Source of the DNA: Thermomonas sp. XSG
Lineage (GTDB): Bacteria > Pseudomonadota > Gammaproteobacteria > Xanthomonadales > Xanthomonadaceae
Assembly: GCF_014678725.1 (NCBI RefSeq)
Contig: NZ_CP061497.1
Location: 248,001 to 312,000, forward strand
Direction: 5' to 3'
Length of the DNA stretch: 64,000 nucleotides
Shown here: piece by piece, positions 1 to 7,908 of the stretch
Position numbering within the stretch: the first letter of the stretch is position 1
How the letters are laid out: each line of letters starts with the position of its first letter
The notes under the pieces: generated by a model
Databases searched by the model: none
The model's input: the letters and a program-made list of their open reading frames with translations, nothing else
Told to the model about the DNA's origin: nothing
Position numbers and translations under genes: made by a program

Positions 1-119
1 ATCGCTGCCGGATCAACCTCGTGCAGCGCATCGTCGATCACCGCCATGTCCGGCGCATCCGCCGCCAGCCGGATCCTGAATTCCATGGGCATCTCCAACG
101 CGCGCCACCACGGCGCCAT
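1..119 (-). CDS. Partial small protein, N-terminal end only
   Basis: An open minus-strand frame enters the window from the left edge and starts near position 119 (MAPWWRALEMPMEF...). An in-frame ATG ten codons later, and a more upstream TTG, are also possible. Only about 40 residues are visible; they include a run suggesting a small folded domain (RIRLAADAPDMAVIDDAL). The frame begins 62 bases after the stop of the cytochrome b561 gene on the same strand, so it may be cotranscribed with it. I do not recognise the family. The call rests on the open frame, plausible composition and position, not on a motif. Confidence 0.45.
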   Translation of the reverse strand, partial: MAPWWRALEMPMEFRIRLAADAPDMAVIDDALHEVDPAA

Positions 120-181
120 CGGGGCATCCTGCGCCGCGCCGGCCTGCCCCGCCCTGACGGAGGTCAAGCCACTACATCCGC

Positions 182-721
182 TTACAACATCCGCTTCAGC
201 GTGTCGTCGCGACGGAAGGCGTGGTGCCAGATCGCCGCCAGCACGTGCAGGCCGATCACCCAGTAGAACGCTTCGCCGATGGTGCCGTGCAGGTCTTCCA
301 GCGTGTGCGCCAGCGCTTCGTTCTCGGGCAGCAGCGCCGGCAGCGCCAGCCCGGTGAACGGGATCATCACCGCCTTGCCATCGCTCCATGCGGTGGCCAT
401 GCCCAGCAACGGCATGACGATGAAGAACGCATACAGCGCCAGGTGGATCAGCTTCGATGCCAGCGCGCTGAAGCGGTCCAGCGGCGGCGTCACCGGCGGC
501 GCCGGGTTGCGCACGCGACCGGCCAGCCGCCACCACACCAGCAGGAACACCGCGATGCCGACCCAGAAATGCCCCTGCACCATCGCCGCGCGCCCGTCGC
601 TGCCGCGCGGGAACAGGCCGCGCTGCTCGATCAGCAGGTAAGCGGCAAGGATCAGCAGCGCCATCAGCCAATGCAGGCGGCGCAGGACGGGGGCGTAACG
701 CGGGCGGGCGATGGCGTTCAT
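182..721 (-). CDS. Cytochrome b561, inner-membrane dihaem electron carrier
   Basis: A 179-residue four-helix membrane protein of the bacterial cytochrome b561 (CybB/YodB) family, which accepts electrons from quinol in the inner membrane. Predicted helices lie near residues 13-32, 47-66, 88-108 and 147-167. Four histidines, H17, H51, H145 and H159, have the 34/94/14 spacing expected for the two bis-histidine b haems. Length is normal for the family. The gene follows an acyltransferase on the same strand, with 63 bases between them. That gap and the upstream stop codon contain an FNR/DNR-like palindrome (775-788), which suggests control by oxygen or nitric oxide. The physiological partner is not visible. 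Confidence 0.9.
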   Translation of the reverse strand: MNAIARPRYAPVLRRLHWLMALLILAAYLLIEQRGLFPRGSDGRAAMVQGHFWVGIAVFLLVWWRLAGRVRNPAPPVTPPLDRFSALASKLIHLALYAFFIVMPLLGMATAWSDGKAVMIPFTGLALPALLPENEALAHTLEDLHGTIGEAFYWVIGLHVLAAIWHHAFRRDDTLKRML

Positions 722-774
722 GGCGCGGCTCCTGCAGTGATGACCGGACTATGCGCCGGTCGGGCATGGAAGTC

Positions 775-788
775 TTGACTTCGATCAA
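775..788 (-). promoter_or_regulatory. FNR/DNR-type binding site upstream of cytochrome b561
   Basis: TTGACTTCGATCAA matches the TTGAT-N4-ATCAA consensus of FNR/DNR/ANR regulators with a single T-to-C change. It lies 54-67 bases upstream of the cytochrome b561 start, which would put the site near -41 of a promoter with a short leader. Its right half overlaps the stop codon of the preceding acyltransferase gene. Function is inferred from the motif and the position. Confidence 0.5.
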
Positions 789-1693
789 TTACGCCCATCG
801 CCCGGCGCGGCTGAGGTAGCCCCTAGCAGCGCGGCCAGATCCTCGTCCTTTTCGCGCCACAGGCCGTTCATCCACTGCTGGAAGCGCACCCGGAACTCGC
901 GATCGCCCTGGTAATCGCCCCCAACCAATTCGGTCGGGATCGGCCGCTGCCGCACCTGCACCCGCACCTCGGGCACGCGGTCGGCCAGCAGGTCTACCAG
1001 CGAAGGCCGCCCGGCCGGATAGGCGATGGAGACATCCAGGATCGCGTGCAGGCCCTCGCCCATCGCGTCCAGCACGAACGCCACCCCGCCGGACTTCGGC
1101 TTGAGCAGGTGGCGGTATGGCGAGCCCTGCTTGGCATGCTTGTCGTCGGTGAAGCGGGTGCCTTCGACGAAATTCATGATCGCCACCGGAATCGCCCGGA
1201 ACTTGTCGCAGGCACGGCGGGTGGCTTCGATGTCGCGCCCGGCCAGCGCCGGGTTTTTCGCCACCTGCCGCGGCGTGTAGCGGCCCATGAACGGGAAATC
1301 CAGCGCCCACCATGCCAGTCCCAGCAACGGCACCCAGAACAACTGGCGCTTGAGGAAGAAACGCAGCAGCGGGATGCGCCGGTTGAACACCTTCTGCAGC
1401 ACCAGGATGTCGACCCAGCTCTGGTGATTCGCAAGCACCAGATAGTGGCCATCGAGCTGCAGGTCGGCGTCGCCACGCAGGCTCAGCCGGGTACGGGTGA
1501 AGGTATCCCACAGCCAGTTGTTGAAGCCGATCCAGCTTGCCGCAAGTCCGGTCAGCAGCGGATTGCAGGCGGCGCGCAGGCGCGGCAGCGGCAGCACCAC
1601 CTTCAGCAGCGCGATAGCGAGCAGCGGGATGACGTGCAGCACGGTGCTGGCGGCGATCAGCAGGAACAGCAGCGCAAGACGGAACGGCAGCAT
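785..1693 (-). CDS. 1-acyl-glycerol-phosphate-type acyltransferase (PlsC/YihG-like)
   Basis: A 302-residue membrane-anchored acyltransferase of the LPLAT superfamily, which transfers acyl chains to lysophosphatidate-like lipids at the inner membrane. A hydrophobic N-terminus (residues about 5-35) is followed by the catalytic HX4D motif (H90 to D95 in NHQSWVD) and the substrate-binding EGTR motif at 177-180. Overall architecture resembles E. coli YihG rather than the shorter PlsC. The gene stands alone upstream of cytochrome b561 and diverges from the methyltransferase gene at 1773. No strong SD is visible. The exact acyl acceptor cannot be read from the sequence. Confidence 0.85.
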   Translation of the reverse strand: MLPFRLALLFLLIAASTVLHVIPLLAIALLKVVLPLPRLRAACNPLLTGLAASWIGFNNWLWDTFTRTRLSLRGDADLQLDGHYLVLANHQSWVDILVLQKVFNRRIPLLRFFLKRQLFWVPLLGLAWWALDFPFMGRYTPRQVAKNPALAGRDIEATRRACDKFRAIPVAIMNFVEGTRFTDDKHAKQGSPYRHLLKPKSGGVAFVLDAMGEGLHAILDVSIAYPAGRPSLVDLLADRVPEVRVQVRQRPIPTELVGGDYQGDREFRVRFQQWMNGLWREKDEDLAALLGATSAAPGDGRN

Positions 1694-1772
1694 CGGTGGG
1701 CAAGGCGACGGAACCAGCGCTCATTGTCGCGGAAAACCAGGCGATATTTCAGCCCGCCGGTATCATGCGCGC

Positions 1773-2624
1773 ATGTCCACGCCGAACGCGCCGCGCTATG
1801 CCGGCCCCCTGCTCACGCGCGCCACGGGCGACGCACTGACCGCCGCGCATGCGGCCGGCCACGCCACCTGGCGGGGGTCGCTGGACCTGGGGCGCAGCCA
1901 CGGCGAGGCGCAACTGGGCGCCGAACACTGGCATTGGCAGGACATCGCCTACCCCTACCCCGGCAAGCTCAAGGACCGCACCCTGTACTGGTGGGACGGC
2001 GATGCATTCGCACCGGTGTCGCGCTACGCCGGCAAGCTGATCAAGCTGGTGCCGACCGACTGGCAGGTGCCGACATTCGAGATCGACGGCATCAAGATGC
2101 TGCCCACCTTGAAGGAATCGCCGCTGGACGACGCGCGCCGCAAGGTGGCACTGGTGCAGCCTGCGGGCAAGACCGTGCTGGATACCTGCGGCGGGCTGGG
2201 CTATTTCGCCGCCTGCTGCCTCGACGCCGGGGTGGCGCGCCTGCAGTCGTTCGAGAAGAACGAGGACGTGCTGTGGCTGCGCACCATCAACCCGTGGTCG
2301 CCCGATCCCGAGGCAAGCGGCGGGCGCCTGCAGCTGGCCCATGCCGACGTATCGCAGGCCATCACGACGCTGCCTGACGCGGCGTTCGATGCCGTCCTGC
2401 ACGACCCTCCGCGCTTCGGCATCGCCGGCGAACTCTATTCGCTGGCGTTCTACCAACAGCTGGCGCGGGTGCTGCGCAAGGGCGGGCGCCTGTTCCACTA
2501 CACCGGCAGCCCCAACAAACTGACCAGCGGGCGCGACGTGCCGCGCGAAGTGGCAAAGCGCCTGGAAACCGCCGGCCTCAAGGCGGAACTCGCGCTGGAC
2601 GGCGTGCTGGCGGTCCGGCGCTGA
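1773..2624 (+). CDS. Class I SAM-dependent methyltransferase
   Basis: A 283-residue protein with an N-terminal half of about 125 residues that I do not recognise, followed by a Rossmann methyltransferase domain. Motif I is clear (VLDTCGGLGYFA, residues 136-146), followed by the acidic ribose-binding residue (FEKNED) and a motif IV-like DPPRFG. DPPR/DPPY motifs are frequent in enzymes that modify nucleic-acid bases, but the same motif is also seen in related small-molecule methyltransferases, so the substrate is open. The ATG at 1773 was chosen because it is the first codon with family-like sequence; the open frame continues upstream through the divergent acyltransferase. It is divergent from the acyltransferase gene, with about 80 bases between starts. 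Confidence 0.8.
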   Translation: MSTPNAPRYAGPLLTRATGDALTAAHAAGHATWRGSLDLGRSHGEAQLGAEHWHWQDIAYPYPGKLKDRTLYWWDGDAFAPVSRYAGKLIKLVPTDWQVPTFEIDGIKMLPTLKESPLDDARRKVALVQPAGKTVLDTCGGLGYFAACCLDAGVARLQSFEKNEDVLWLRTINPWSPDPEASGGRLQLAHADVSQAITTLPDAAFDAVLHDPPRFGIAGELYSLAFYQQLARVLRKGGRLFHYTGSPNKLTSGRDVPREVAKRLETAGLKAELALDGVLAVRR

Positions 2625-2733
2625 CGCATCGGCACCGTTCACGGCGTAGGCAGGACGTCACCCTGCCCGCCGGCACTGCCGGGGCTGCACCGGCCCGGCT
2701 GGAATAGGCATCCGCCTCCCACGCCCTGATCCC

Positions 2734-3555
2734 ATGCGCGCACGCCATATCGTCCTGTCGTTTGCCCTCGCCTTGACCGGAGGCACCGCCGGCGCCGCCA
2801 GCCCCGTCCGCGTGAATCCCGCCGACCTGCATCTGGACAGCCTGCGCCCGGCGACGATGACCTATCTCGTCTACATGCGCGGCGGCGCCGGCAGCGGCAT
2901 CAAGCGCACAATGCTGGCCACCAGCGAGGTCAGGCGCGAACGGCACGCCGGCCAGGACGCTTGGGTGATCGAGCAGCACTGGGAGGACGAGAGCGGCACG
3001 GTCCACACCGCCCGCACCGTGCACGCAGCGAAGGATGCGGCAACACTCTCGCAGACCAGCAGCTGGACGCGCCCGGACCGCCGCCTGAGTACCGTCGTCG
3101 AACCGGCAAGCGGACGCGGCAGCATCGAAGGTGACCTGCCCGAGGCCTCGCGCAAGGCCATGGAAGCGGGTTTCGCCGCGATGCGGGGCGGCTGGTGGAT
3201 GAACTGGCATTCCGACCTCACCCTGCTGCCGCTGCTGCCCTATGAAAAGGGCGGCACGCTGCGCATCCGCCTGTTCGACGTCGGCATGGCCGCACCGATG
3301 GACGTGGACTACACGGTGCTGGGCGAACGCACGCTGACGGGCGCCGATGGCCGGCGCCACGACTGCTGGCTGGTGGAAACCGAAAGCGGCAAGCCCGGCA
3401 GCGGCAATTTCCAGCGCTTCTGGATCGACAGGGCCAGCCGCGTGGTGGTGAAGGAAGAGGACGTGTTCAACGGCATGTACCGCTCGAAGGTGCTGCTGGA
3501 CGTGCCGGCCACCATCGAATTCCCGCTGCCCCCGGAAGCCGCCGCGAAGGGCTAG
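2734..3555 (+). CDS. Secreted protein of unknown function (DUF3108-like)
   Basis: A 273-residue protein with a typical signal peptide (residues 1-21, cleavage after GGTAGA). The mature part is predicted to be beta-rich and contains repeated strand patterns such as YLVYMRGG and DVDYTVLGE, followed by a DCWLVETES segment and a FWIDRASRVVVKEE segment. The last two resemble the C-terminus of DUF3108-like periplasmic proteins, in which a converted value is compared with a standard. No catalytic motif is seen. It lies alone between the methyltransferase and the convergent FmdE-like gene. Export to the periplasm is well supported; function is unknown. Confidence 0.75.
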   Translation: MRARHIVLSFALALTGGTAGAASPVRVNPADLHLDSLRPATMTYLVYMRGGAGSGIKRTMLATSEVRRERHAGQDAWVIEQHWEDESGTVHTARTVHAAKDAATLSQTSSWTRPDRRLSTVVEPASGRGSIEGDLPEASRKAMEAGFAAMRGGWWMNWHSDLTLLPLLPYEKGGTLRIRLFDVGMAAPMDVDYTVLGERTLTGADGRRHDCWLVETESGKPGSGNFQRFWIDRASRVVVKEEDVFNGMYRSKVLLDVPATIEFPLPPEAAAKG

Positions 3556-3572
3556 GTCCTCGTCGCTGGCCT

Positions 3573-4187
3573 TCAGGCGCGGCGCTCGACGCGGATCACC
3601 GCCGGATCGTCGGGATGCTCCAGCAGCAGCCGGCGCACCCTGTCCTGCCAGACCGAACCGAACGCCGCTCGCTCCTCGCTGGTGGCATCGGCGGCCAGCG
3701 CGCGCACCATGAGCTCGCGCAGCTGAGGCGCTGGCGGGATGCTGGAAAGATCCATCGACAGATGGACGGTGTCGCCAGTGTCGGCACGCCGGAAGCTGGC
3801 GATGCTGCTGCGGTCGCCACCGCCGTAGCGCAACAGGTTGTGGCGGGCATACTGCCCGCCGATGCCATGGAAGCCGTTGTTGGCAGCGGCGCCGGTGATG
3901 AGGGTGAATACCTGCGCGATGACCCCGGTGGTGCCCTCCACTTCCGCCGCCCCCATGGTCACCACCACGCCGCCGCGTTCCGGCACCGCGTCCGGATACA
4001 GCGCGCGCAGACCGGTGCGTGCCATCAGGTAGGCGCCGGCCACCGTGGGGCAGGAATGCCCGGCCAGCCGTACCGCATCGGGGTAGCCGTACTCGATCAG
4101 ACCGTCGTCCGCCGCCCCCAGCAGTTCGGCCAGCGGGTCGCGCACGAGCAGCCGCGGCGCGTGCGAATAGAAAGCGGGCAGGTGCAT
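3573..4187 (-). CDS. FmdE-like domain protein
   Basis: A 204-residue soluble protein with the sequence GHSCPTVAGAYLMA at residues 43-56. This resembles the GHxCPG-type metal-binding signature of the FmdE family, first described beside formylmethanofuran dehydrogenase genes but widespread in anaerobic and facultative bacteria. C46 and H44 are candidate metal ligands. The start is supported by an AGGAG SD seven bases upstream. It is the second gene of a two-gene operon after the DUF2249 gene (18-base gap), and the operon carries an upstream FNR-like box. A role in anaerobic, nitrogen-oxide or metal-cofactor metabolism is therefore inferred; no enzymatic reaction is known to me for this subgroup. 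Confidence 0.65.
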   Translation of the reverse strand: MHLPAFYSHAPRLLVRDPLAELLGAADDGLIEYGYPDAVRLAGHSCPTVAGAYLMARTGLRALYPDAVPERGGVVVTMGAAEVEGTTGVIAQVFTLITGAAANNGFHGIGGQYARHNLLRYGGGDRSSIASFRRADTGDTVHLSMDLSSIPPAPQLRELMVRALAADATSEERAAFGSVWQDRVRRLLLEHPDDPAVIRVERRA

Positions 4188-4205
4188 CGACAGCCTCTCC
4201 TGTGA

Positions 4206-4472
4206 TTACTCTTCCGGCAGGCCGGTGACCCCGAAATCGATCACCACGCCGGCCTGGTCGCGCTGGCGGTATGCCACCGTGACATGTTCGCCGAAACGCT
4301 GGCCGATCTGGCCCAGCAGCGGGATCGGATCATGATCGTTGATGAAGCGCATGGTTTCGCCGTTGCGCAGTGCACCCAGCGCGCCGAAGATCGCCGAATG
4401 GCGGAAGCGGCGGGCGATGCCGCGCGCATCGAACACATGGACGTTGGGCTCGGGATCGAGATGCATCGACAT
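4206..4472 (-). CDS. DUF2249 domain protein
   Basis: An 88-residue protein dominated by a DUF2249 domain, recognised from the ETMRFINDHDPIPLL segment, which matches the family's NDHDPxPL signature, and from a C-terminal valine-rich strand. The start at 4472 (MSMHLDPEP) was chosen over an ATG seven codons earlier because GGAG lies seven bases upstream of it. DUF2249 genes commonly sit in regulons for nitric oxide or low-oxygen growth, often beside hemerythrin or copper-enzyme genes. Here it heads an operon with the FmdE-like gene and has a TTGAC-N4-GTCAG palindrome 60-73 bases upstream. Biochemical function is unknown. Confidence 0.75.
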   Translation of the reverse strand: MSMHLDPEPNVHVFDARGIARRFRHSAIFGALGALRNGETMRFINDHDPIPLLGQIGQRFGEHVTVAYRQRDQAGVVIDFGVTGLPEE

Positions 4473-4531
4473 GGGAATGACTCCTGTTTGCAATGAACAG
4501 GGCCATGCTACGCCGCGCCCCAGGCATCGCC

Positions 4532-4545
4532 TTGACCTGTGTCAG
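4532..4545 (-). promoter_or_regulatory. FNR/DNR-type binding site upstream of the DUF2249 operon
   Basis: TTGACCTGTGTCAG is a near-palindrome with the FNR/DNR architecture TTGAC-N4-GTCAA, one mismatch in the right half. It lies 60-73 bases upstream of the DUF2249 start at 4472. The call is supported by similar placement of a better match before cytochrome b561 (775-788). Confidence 0.4.
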
Positions 4546-4609
4546 GCGATGCGGAGAGCGGCAGGACGGATCCCGATCCCCGCACCTGCGAGAGCAGACG
4601 ACGTCCGGT

Positions 4610-5056
4610 TCAGGGCTTGCAGTCGGCTGCGCTGCGCACGCAGCGGTTGCCGTACACGCACCAGGAATGGCCAGCCGCGCACTGGTCGGAATTCGCCGCC
4701 GAGGTACGGCACAAGCCGCTGACCGGTTCGCAGGTGTAGCCGGAGGCGGCACAGTCGTTGCTGGCACCGGCACTGCTGGCGCTGCGCGTGGGCGTCTCGC
4801 AATAGGCATGCACCAGGCTGCCGCCCTTGCTGGTCCAGGCGGCAAGCGTGGTCCGCAGGCTGCCGTTTTCTTCGCGCAACTGCTGGTTCCTGGCGCGTTC
4901 CTGTTCGTACTGGGTCTTGTAGTCGATCTCGATCGATGCGGCGACCCGCGGTGCCACCATTGGCCGCAGCACCGGTGCGGTCTGGGCGGCCACCGGCGGC
5001 GACAGGCCAGGCAGGGCACACAGGGACAGGATGAGGGCGGCGATCAGTCTGCGCAT
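4610..5056 (-). CDS. Secreted cysteine-rich protein of unknown function
   Basis: A 148-residue exported protein. The ATG at 5056 gives a standard signal peptide (MRRLIAALILSLCALPGLSPPVAAQ) and has a GGGGA upstream; a longer frame to 5119 would place arginine-rich sequence before it. After the signal come a short charged coiled-coil-like segment (YKTQYEQERARNQQLREENG, about residues 46-65) and a compact cysteine-rich domain with nine cysteines in the last 70 residues (patterns such as CEPVSGLC and CAAGHSWC). The pattern suggests a small disulphide-bonded domain. I do not recognise the family. It lies 59 bases upstream of deoD on the same strand. Confidence 0.65.
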   Translation of the reverse strand: MRRLIAALILSLCALPGLSPPVAAQTAPVLRPMVAPRVAASIEIDYKTQYEQERARNQQLREENGSLRTTLAAWTSKGGSLVHAYCETPTRSASSAGASNDCAASGYTCEPVSGLCRTSAANSDQCAAGHSWCVYGNRCVRSAADCKP

Positions 5057-5115
5057 CGGTATTCCCCGGTGAGCGCACCTGGCGTGCGCAGCGCGAGCAT
5101 AGCGCCGCGCAGCGG

Positions 5116-5820
5116 TCATGCGTCGGTGCAGGCCAGCGCGAGCCGGGCCACCCGCGCGAGCCCCTGCTCCCGTTCCTCAGGCGGCATGCTGGCGCCGTTG
5201 TCGAGATGGTCGCTGACGGCCAGTATCGCCAGCGCGGCGAACCCTTCGCGCATCGCCAGGCCATACAGCCCTGCCGTCTCCATCTCCACGCCGTGGATGC
5301 GGTGCCGGCGCAGATGCGCCAGCAGCTGCGGGTCGCCGTCATAGAAGCAGTCGGTGCTGAAAACATGCGCCAACCGAGCCTGGATGCCCTGCGCGCCGGC
5401 GGCGTCCACCGCGGCGCGCAGCAGCCCGAAATCCGCGCAGGTGGACAGGTCATGGCCGCCGAACTGCATCCGGTTGAAGCGTGAATCGGTGCTGCCCGAC
5501 TGCGCCAGCAGCACGTCGCCGACGGCCACCTCGCCAACTCCGCCGCAGGTGCCGACGCGGATGATCCGGCGCACGCCATAACTGCGCACCAGTTCGGTCA
5601 CGTAGATCGCGGTGGACGGAATGCCCATGCCGCCCCCCATCACCGTCACCGGCCTGCCCTGCCATTGGCCGGTATAGCCCAGCATGTTGCGGCGCGCGTT
5701 CACCTGCACCGGGGCCTCGAGCAGTTCCTGCGCGAGGAAGCGCGCCCGTAGCGGATCACCCGGCAGCAGGACCGTGTCGGCGATCGCGCCGACGCCAGCT
5801 TCGATATGCGTTGTACTCAT
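5116..5820 (-). CDS. deoD: Purine nucleoside phosphorylase, DeoD type
   Basis: A 234-residue enzyme that splits purine (deoxy)nucleosides with phosphate to free base and (deoxy)ribose-1-phosphate. The N-terminal LLPGDPLRA loop, the RRNMLGYTG segment, the phosphate-binding RVGTCGG, the ribose-binding VEMETAGLYG and the base-binding SDHLDNG are all present in family order. Length is close to the usual 235-239. It is the last gene of deoC-deoB-deoD; three bases separate it from the deoB stop, so translational coupling is likely. The operon lacks deoA (thymidine phosphorylase), so pyrimidine nucleosides must be handled elsewhere. Confidence 0.95.
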   Translation of the reverse strand: MSTTHIEAGVGAIADTVLLPGDPLRARFLAQELLEAPVQVNARRNMLGYTGQWQGRPVTVMGGGMGIPSTAIYVTELVRSYGVRRIIRVGTCGGVGEVAVGDVLLAQSGSTDSRFNRMQFGGHDLSTCADFGLLRAAVDAAGAQGIQARLAHVFSTDCFYDGDPQLLAHLRRHRIHGVEMETAGLYGLAMREGFAALAILAVSDHLDNGASMPPEEREQGLARVARLALACTDA

Positions 5821-5823
5821 GGA

Positions 5824-7029
5824 TCAGTCCGTCAGGAAGCAGCGGCCCGCCGCCAGCGGCGGCAGGCCCAGATGGGTGGCGATGCCCTGGCCGAGGTCGG
5901 CAAAGCTGGCGCGCCGGCCCAGCGCGCGCGGCGCCAGTCCGGGACCGAACGCCAGCAGCGGCACGCGTTCGCGGGTGTGGTCGCTGCCCGGCCAGCTGGG
6001 GTCGCAGCCGTGGTCGGCGCTGAGCACCAGCAGATCGCCGGGGCGAAGCGCCGCCAGCAGCTCCGGCAGGCGCGCATCGAAATGCTCCAGCGCCGCGGCA
6101 TAGCCGAGGGCATCGCGCCGGTGGCCGTAGACGCTGTCGAAATCGACGAAATTGGTAGCGACCAGATCGCCCTCGCCCGCCTGCGCCAATGCCGCGAGCG
6201 TGGCATCGAGCAGCGCATCGTGGCCGCTCGCCAGCAGCGCCCGGCTCACGCCCCGTGCGGCGAAGATGTCGCTGATCTTGCCGACCGCATGGACCTGCCC
6301 ACCCTGCGCGCAGACCGCATCCAGCAGGGTCGGCCGCGGCGGCGGCAGCGCGTAGTCGTGGCGGTTGCCGGTACGCCGGAAGTCGTCGGGGCCGTGACCG
6401 ATGAACGGCCGCGCGATCACCCGGCCGATGTTGTACGGCGCCAGCAACGCGCGCGCGATCCGGCAGACCTGGTACAGGCGCTCCAGCCCGAACGCCTCCT
6501 CGTGTGCGGCGATCTGGAAGACCGAATCGGCCGAGGTATAGACGATGGGTTTGCCGCTGGCGATATGCGCCTCCCCCTGTCGCGCGATGATGTCCGTGCC
6601 CGACGCATGGCAGTTGCCCAGCACCCCGGGCAGCCCGGCGTCTTCGACCAGCGCCTGCAGCAGCGCCGCCGGGAAGCTGTCCTGCGCCGCCTCGAACAGG
6701 CCGAACGGCTCGTGCAGCGTCACCCCGGCGCTTTCCCAGTGGCCGGACGGCGTGTCCTTGCCGCGGGCGCGTTCGTCCATGCAGCCCCACAGCGCCTGCG
6801 CGGCTGGCATGTCCTCGAAGCCGGGGGCGGTGCGCCCGCTGGCCAGCGCATGCGCCTGCGGCAGGCCGAGCCGGGTCAGATTCGGAATGCGCAAAGATCC
6901 GCGCGGCGCGTGCCCGCAGGCGTCGGCGATATGGCCGAAGGTATCGGCGCCGGCATCGCCATAGTCGGCCGCATCCACGGCGCCGCCGATCCCCAGCGAA
7001 TCCAGCACCAGCCAGATGGCGCGGGCCAC
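5824..7029 (-). CDS. deoB: Phosphopentomutase
   Basis: A 401-residue alkaline-phosphatase-superfamily enzyme that converts (deoxy)ribose-1-phosphate to the 5-phosphate. Metal-binding and catalytic segments are visible: the N-terminal DSLGIGG aspartate, TFGHI after the cap boundary, the phosphothreonine-region sequence GTDIIARQGE, and the C-terminal SADHGCDPS plus GSDHTRERVP histidine ligands. Length matches E. coli DeoB (407). It sits between deoC (three-base gap) and deoD (three-base gap), which links phosphorylase product to aldolase substrate in one transcript. Confidence 0.96.
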   Translation of the reverse strand: MARAIWLVLDSLGIGGAVDAADYGDAGADTFGHIADACGHAPRGSLRIPNLTRLGLPQAHALASGRTAPGFEDMPAAQALWGCMDERARGKDTPSGHWESAGVTLHEPFGLFEAAQDSFPAALLQALVEDAGLPGVLGNCHASGTDIIARQGEAHIASGKPIVYTSADSVFQIAAHEEAFGLERLYQVCRIARALLAPYNIGRVIARPFIGHGPDDFRRTGNRHDYALPPPRPTLLDAVCAQGGQVHAVGKISDIFAARGVSRALLASGHDALLDATLAALAQAGEGDLVATNFVDFDSVYGHRRDALGYAAALEHFDARLPELLAALRPGDLLVLSADHGCDPSWPGSDHTRERVPLLAFGPGLAPRALGRRASFADLGQGIATHLGLPPLAAGRCFLTD

Positions 7030-7032
7030 GGT

Positions 7033-7770
7033 TCAGCCGTCCAGCTCGGCCAGCAGCGCATCGAACAGCGCGCTGGCGCCAATGCGGAAGCGCGCCGGTG
7101 TCACCCAGTCCGCACCCAGCCGCGCCTGCGCCAGCGACAGGTAGACCCGCGCATCGGCCAGCGTGCGGATGCCGCCCGCCGCCTTGAAGCCGCAGCGTCC
7201 ACCGCGCGCGGCGATCGCATCCAGCATCACCGCCGCCGCCTCGGGCGTGGCGTTCACCGGCACCTTGCCGCTGGAGGTCTTGAGGAAGTCCACCCCGGCA
7301 TCCAGCCCCAATTCGCAGGCCTGCCGGATCAATGCCGGCGTGCCCAGCTCGCCGGTCTCGAGGATCAGCTTGAGCGCGATGTCCGGCCCGCAGGCGCCGC
7401 GACAGGCCTCCACGCCGGCGCGCGCGCTCGCCACGTCGCCCGCCTGCAGTGCGCGCCAGGGCAGCACCAGGTCGATCTCGTCGGCGCCGGCGGCAATTGC
7501 GCGGCGTGTTTCCCGCGAGATCCGCTGCGGGTCGTCGGCACCCTCGGGGAAGTTCACCACCGTCGCCACCTTCACCGCCGTGCCCGCCAGCGCCTCGCGG
7601 GCGGTGGTGATGTGCTCGGGATAGATGCAGACCGCCGCCGGCAGCCCGTGCGCGCTGCGTGCGGCCGCGCACAGCGTGCGGATGCGTGCGGGCGTGTCGT
7701 CCTCGCCCAGAGTGGTCAGGTCTAGCAGGCCGAGCACGCGCGCGGCAGGAAACGGTTCGGTGGAAGACAT
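7033..7770 (-). CDS. deoC: Deoxyribose-phosphate aldolase
   Basis: A 245-residue TIM-barrel class I aldolase that cleaves 2-deoxyribose-5-phosphate to acetaldehyde and glyceraldehyde-3-phosphate. The Schiff-base lysine lies in DFLKTSSGK and the second essential lysine in CGFKAAGGIRT; both motifs are intact. It is the first gene of the deoCBD operon, so the pathway from nucleoside to glycolysis is complete for purine deoxynucleosides. A weak FNR-like palindrome lies 55-68 bases upstream, and no DeoR-type operator was recognised. Confidence 0.96.
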   Translation of the reverse strand: MSSTEPFPAARVLGLLDLTTLGEDDTPARIRTLCAAARSAHGLPAAVCIYPEHITTAREALAGTAVKVATVVNFPEGADDPQRISRETRRAIAAGADEIDLVLPWRALQAGDVASARAGVEACRGACGPDIALKLILETGELGTPALIRQACELGLDAGVDFLKTSSGKVPVNATPEAAAVMLDAIAARGGRCGFKAAGGIRTLADARVYLSLAQARLGADWVTPARFRIGASALFDALLAELDG

Positions 7771-7824
7771 GGCGGGCCCGGTTGCGGATCTTCGCCAGTC
7801 TAGGCCGCGCGCTCCGGCCGGGCC

Positions 7825-7838
7825 TTGATCTGCAGCAA
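7825..7838 (-). promoter_or_regulatory. Weak FNR-like palindrome upstream of deoC
   Basis: TTGATCTGCAGCAA differs from TTGAT-N4-ATCAA at one base in the right half. It lies 55-68 bases before the deoC start, the same distance seen for the better sites before cytochrome b561 and the DUF2892 gene. On its own the match is weak, and it would be unusual for a deo operon. Confidence 0.2.
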
Positions 7839-7908
7839 GTTCGCGGCCCGCAGGCGCGACCTGTAGGATTTGGATTACAGTCCGCCGCCCGCCTCAGATG
7901 CGCTCTCC

